This document shows positions 5,072 through 5,255 of a DNA stretch of 5,255 bases, piece after piece. The stretch spans positions 1 through 5,255 of the forward strand of contig JAGQVR010000199.1 of the NCBI GenBank assembly GCA_020437875.1. Reading direction: 5' to 3'. The notes beneath the pieces are model-generated. The model saw only the letters and a program-made list of their open reading frames with translations, was not told the origin of the DNA and made no database searches. Origin of the DNA: Flavobacteriales bacterium (GTDB lineage Bacteria; Bacteroidota; Bacteroidia; Flavobacteriales_F; PHOS-HE28). The first letter of the stretch is position 1; every line of letters begins with the position of its first letter. A program made the position numbers and the translations under genes.

Positions 5072-5255
5072 ATGCAGACCTTACGCAAGCTCCTTTTCCT
5101 GGCCGCATGTTCCAGCGCAGTGACGGCATTCGCCCAGGCGGACCACTTCGTGACCACCTGGCAGACCAACAACACCCTGCCGGTGGGTTCTTCCGGCCCC
5201 ACCACCATCATCATCCCCACCACCGGCGCGGGCTACGATTACGATGTGGATTGGG
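5072..5255 (+). CDS. 5' end of a BspA-like (DUF285) surface protein, truncated by the window edge
   Basis: Sixty-one codons are present from ATG 5072 to the right edge, with no stop. Residues 1-22 are a signal peptide (MQTLRKLLFLAACSSAVTAF then AQ). The mature start has FVTTWQTNN at 26-34, then IIIPTTGAGYDYDVDW at 46-61. This 'F-TTW-T-N ... I-IPT-G-GY-Y-VDWG' opening is, from memory, characteristic of Bacteroidota BspA family leucine-rich repeat surface proteins (DUF285). Those proteins usually continue through many repeats of about 25 residues and end in a T9SS domain; that part is outside the window. No Shine-Dalgarno precedes the start. Codons are strongly biased to C/G endings, supporting a real gene. 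Confidence is good for a secreted protein and moderate for the family, because only the N-terminus is visible. Confidence 0.78.
   Translation, partial: MQTLRKLLFLAACSSAVTAFAQADHFVTTWQTNNTLPVGSSGPTTIIIPTTGAGYDYDVDW

Noticed and set aside
5166..5225. Repeated ACC/ATC triplets near the right edge
   Set aside because: They are Thr and Ile codons of the BspA-like protein's N-terminal domain, not a DNA repeat element.

Overview
The window looks like chromosomal DNA from a GC-rich member of the Bacteroidota, probably a Flavobacteriales-like lineage. Three complete genes encode proteins with an N-terminal signal peptide and a C-terminal type IX secretion (T9SS) sorting domain. One of them is a cytophagalysin-type M43 protease, and a fourth, partial gene opens like the BspA/DUF285 surface proteins of this phylum. 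Strong Shine-Dalgarno sequences are mostly absent. Several start codons sit just downstream of a TAnnTTG element that resembles the Bacteroidota -7 promoter box (TAnnTTTG).

Layout. Positions 1-66 (minus) hold the probable 5' end of a gene that leaves the window. Positions 181-1362 (minus) encode a secreted M43 metalloprotease with a T9SS tail. Positions 1603-1740 (minus) hold a 45-codon ORF with a GGAGG ribosome binding site, biased codons and a hairpin directly after its stop. Only 14 bases away and divergent is a 154-aa probable membrane protein (1755-2219, plus). It converges on a 243-aa secreted, cysteine-containing T9SS cargo of unknown function (2250-2981, minus). Upstream of that gene lies an orphan fragment encoding only the end of a T9SS sorting domain (3072-3179, minus), apparently the remains of a lost gene. 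Positions 3291-4775 (plus) encode a secreted protein with about seven propeller-like repeats and a T9SS tail. After 296 bases with no convincing gene, the 5' end of a BspA-like surface protein begins at 5072 (plus) and runs off the right edge.

The genes do not form an obvious operon or pathway: strands alternate, and the shared theme is cell-surface or secreted proteins exported by T9SS. No mobile element, CRISPR array, tRNA or rRNA was seen. The items most worth a second look are the 45-aa ORF with its hairpin, the orphan sorting-domain tail, and the shared TAnnTTG elements.
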